A program made the position numbers and the translations under genes. Source: Coemansia sp. RSA 1804 (taxonomy: Eukaryota; Kickxellomycota; Kickxellomycetes; Kickxellales; Kickxellaceae). From it: a DNA stretch of 16,917 nucleotides. Location of the stretch: NCBI GenBank assembly GCA_027578815.1, contig JANBTH010000459.1, positions 1 to 16,917 of the forward strand, written 5' to 3'. Within the stretch, counting starts at the first letter, position 1. Each line of letters begins with the position of its first letter. Of the stretch, positions 16,148 through 16,917 are shown one piece after another. The notes beneath the pieces were generated by a model, which saw only the letters and a list, made by a program, of their open reading frames with translations, searched no databases and had not been told where the DNA came from.

Positions 16148-16917
16148 ATGATAGACTACACGGCCCCAAGCTCCTATGGAAGCTGCTACAGACACCGCCG
16201 GAACTCGGACGCGTTTTTGGAAAAGAGAACTTCCAGACACATCTGCCTTAGTGATGCCGACAGCAGCAGCAGTGAGGATGACGATGGCGATGAAGCAAGT
16301 AGCATCATCTCTGCCTTGTCGTGTAACGACGACAGCAGCAGCGGGTATCGCGATGCCTTGGCAACCGTAACAACACTAAACGGCGAATCCCAAATGCTTG
16401 AGCGACACATCAATGGCCGTGGCTATTCTTGTTCTTCTTCATCTGACATACCGACACGGAATGATATGCAACCGTCGCAGAGAATCAGCAAGCATCACCA
16501 CAACCATCTCCTTTCAAGAAACCACACCACATCTGCCCACGTACATTACCATAGGGCCAAATCAGAGTCGTTTCACAGCCTCGAAAACGCAGTTTCGCAG
16601 GACCAGCAAAAGGCAACCGATGCACAGCAGCCGTCGTGTCCTTCAGTTGAGAAGCACGGCACCGACAATATCCACGAGTCTATAAAGGACAACACGCAGG
16701 ACGAGCCAATGTCCTCAACAAGAGCACTGCATATACTAAACACCATGTTCTCCACTGCTTCTAGTCCTCTCAGCCACCAAACATTGGCTGAGAGCCGAAT
16801 GGCTCTTGAATCTGGCCAGGATGATGCATCATCATGCAAACACTGCATCTCGGAAGCAATGGTATCAACACATAAAGCCGCGGCCAAAGGCGTCGTTGTA
16901 CAGCATGGCGGCCAAAG
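16148..16917 (+). CDS. Unrecognised Ser/His-rich protein, 5' part only
   Basis: The frame from the ATG at 16148 stays open for 256 codons to the window end, so the gene is partial. An in-frame TAA at 16112-16114 limits the start. The protein is hydrophilic, with no signal peptide or membrane segment in the visible part. Features in order: a basic RRNS site at 17-20, an acidic serine patch SSSSEDDDGDEASS at 39-52 of the casein kinase 2 type, a serine run at 94-99, a histidine-rich stretch at 116-135, a second basic RAKSES site at 136-141, a Gln-rich segment near 151-163, and a CKHC pair at 230-233. This is the composition of a disordered regulatory N-terminus such as that of a signalling or transcription protein. 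I do not recognise the family; any catalytic or DNA-binding domain would lie beyond the window. Confidence 0.75.
   Translation, partial: MIDYTAPSSYGSCYRHRRNSDAFLEKRTSRHICLSDADSSSSEDDDGDEASSIISALSCNDDSSSGYRDALATVTTLNGESQMLERHINGRGYSCSSSSDIPTRNDMQPSQRISKHHHNHLLSRNHTTSAHVHYHRAKSESFHSLENAVSQDQQKATDAQQPSCPSVEKHGTDNIHESIKDNTQDEPMSSTRALHILNTMFSTASSPLSHQTLAESRMALESGQDDASSCKHCISEAMVSTHKAAAKGVVVQHGGQ
16767..16794. other. Perfect 10-bp inverted repeat inside the terminal gene
   Basis: CTCTCAGCCA (16767-16776) and TGGCTGAGAG (16785-16794) are exact reverse complements around an 8-nt loop, within the coding frame (residues about 207-216). Confidence 0.75.

Noticed and set aside
1..16917. CRISPR arrays, tRNA or rRNA genes, transposons, viral genes
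   Set aside because: No spaced direct repeats, cloverleaf-like segments, transposase or polymerase motifs, or terminal repeats were seen on either strand by eye.

Overview
The window looks like nuclear DNA of a compact-genome fungus outside the Dikarya, for example a Zoopagomycota or Mucoromycota lineage. The exact placement is inference. Supporting signs are: mostly intron-free genes (one gene has two introns of 186-187 bp with GT..AG ends and a CTAAC branch site), short gene spacing, a small secreted protein with a GPI-type tail, and a clear Integrator subunit 6 (INTS6) homologue. To my knowledge Integrator is absent from the well-studied yeasts and ascomycete moulds, so its presence points to an earlier-branching fungus or a related opisthokont.

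Layout from left to right. Position 40-429 (+) encodes a small secreted, probably GPI-anchored protein. Three genes follow on the minus strand: a TACC-type coiled-coil protein (1082-2899), the delta subunit of the AP-3 adaptor (3794-6409), and the F1Fo ATP synthase OSCP subunit ATP5 (6762-7767, three exons). A 477-bp divergent promoter region separates ATP5 from a plus-strand set: the TFIIH core subunit TFB4/p34 (8245-9216), a 1272-residue INTS6 homologue (9467-13285), a gene-poor stretch of about 2.9 kb rich in short repeats and pyrimidine tracts, and the 5' part of an unrecognised Ser/His-rich gene (16148 to beyond the window).

The genes are ordinary housekeeping neighbours and not an operon. 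Their roles are spindle and microtubule organisation (TACC), vesicle traffic to the vacuole (AP-3), respiration (OSCP), transcription initiation and repair (TFB4) and, by homology, RNA polymerase II attenuation and snRNA 3' processing (INTS6). The most notable content is the INTS6 homologue. It keeps the N-terminal von Willebrand A domain with its metal-site residues, the conserved middle domain and the C-terminal INTS3-binding-type domain, and it carries a lineage-specific polyglutamine insertion inside the vWA fold. I saw no CRISPR array, tRNA, rRNA, transposon or virus-like gene.
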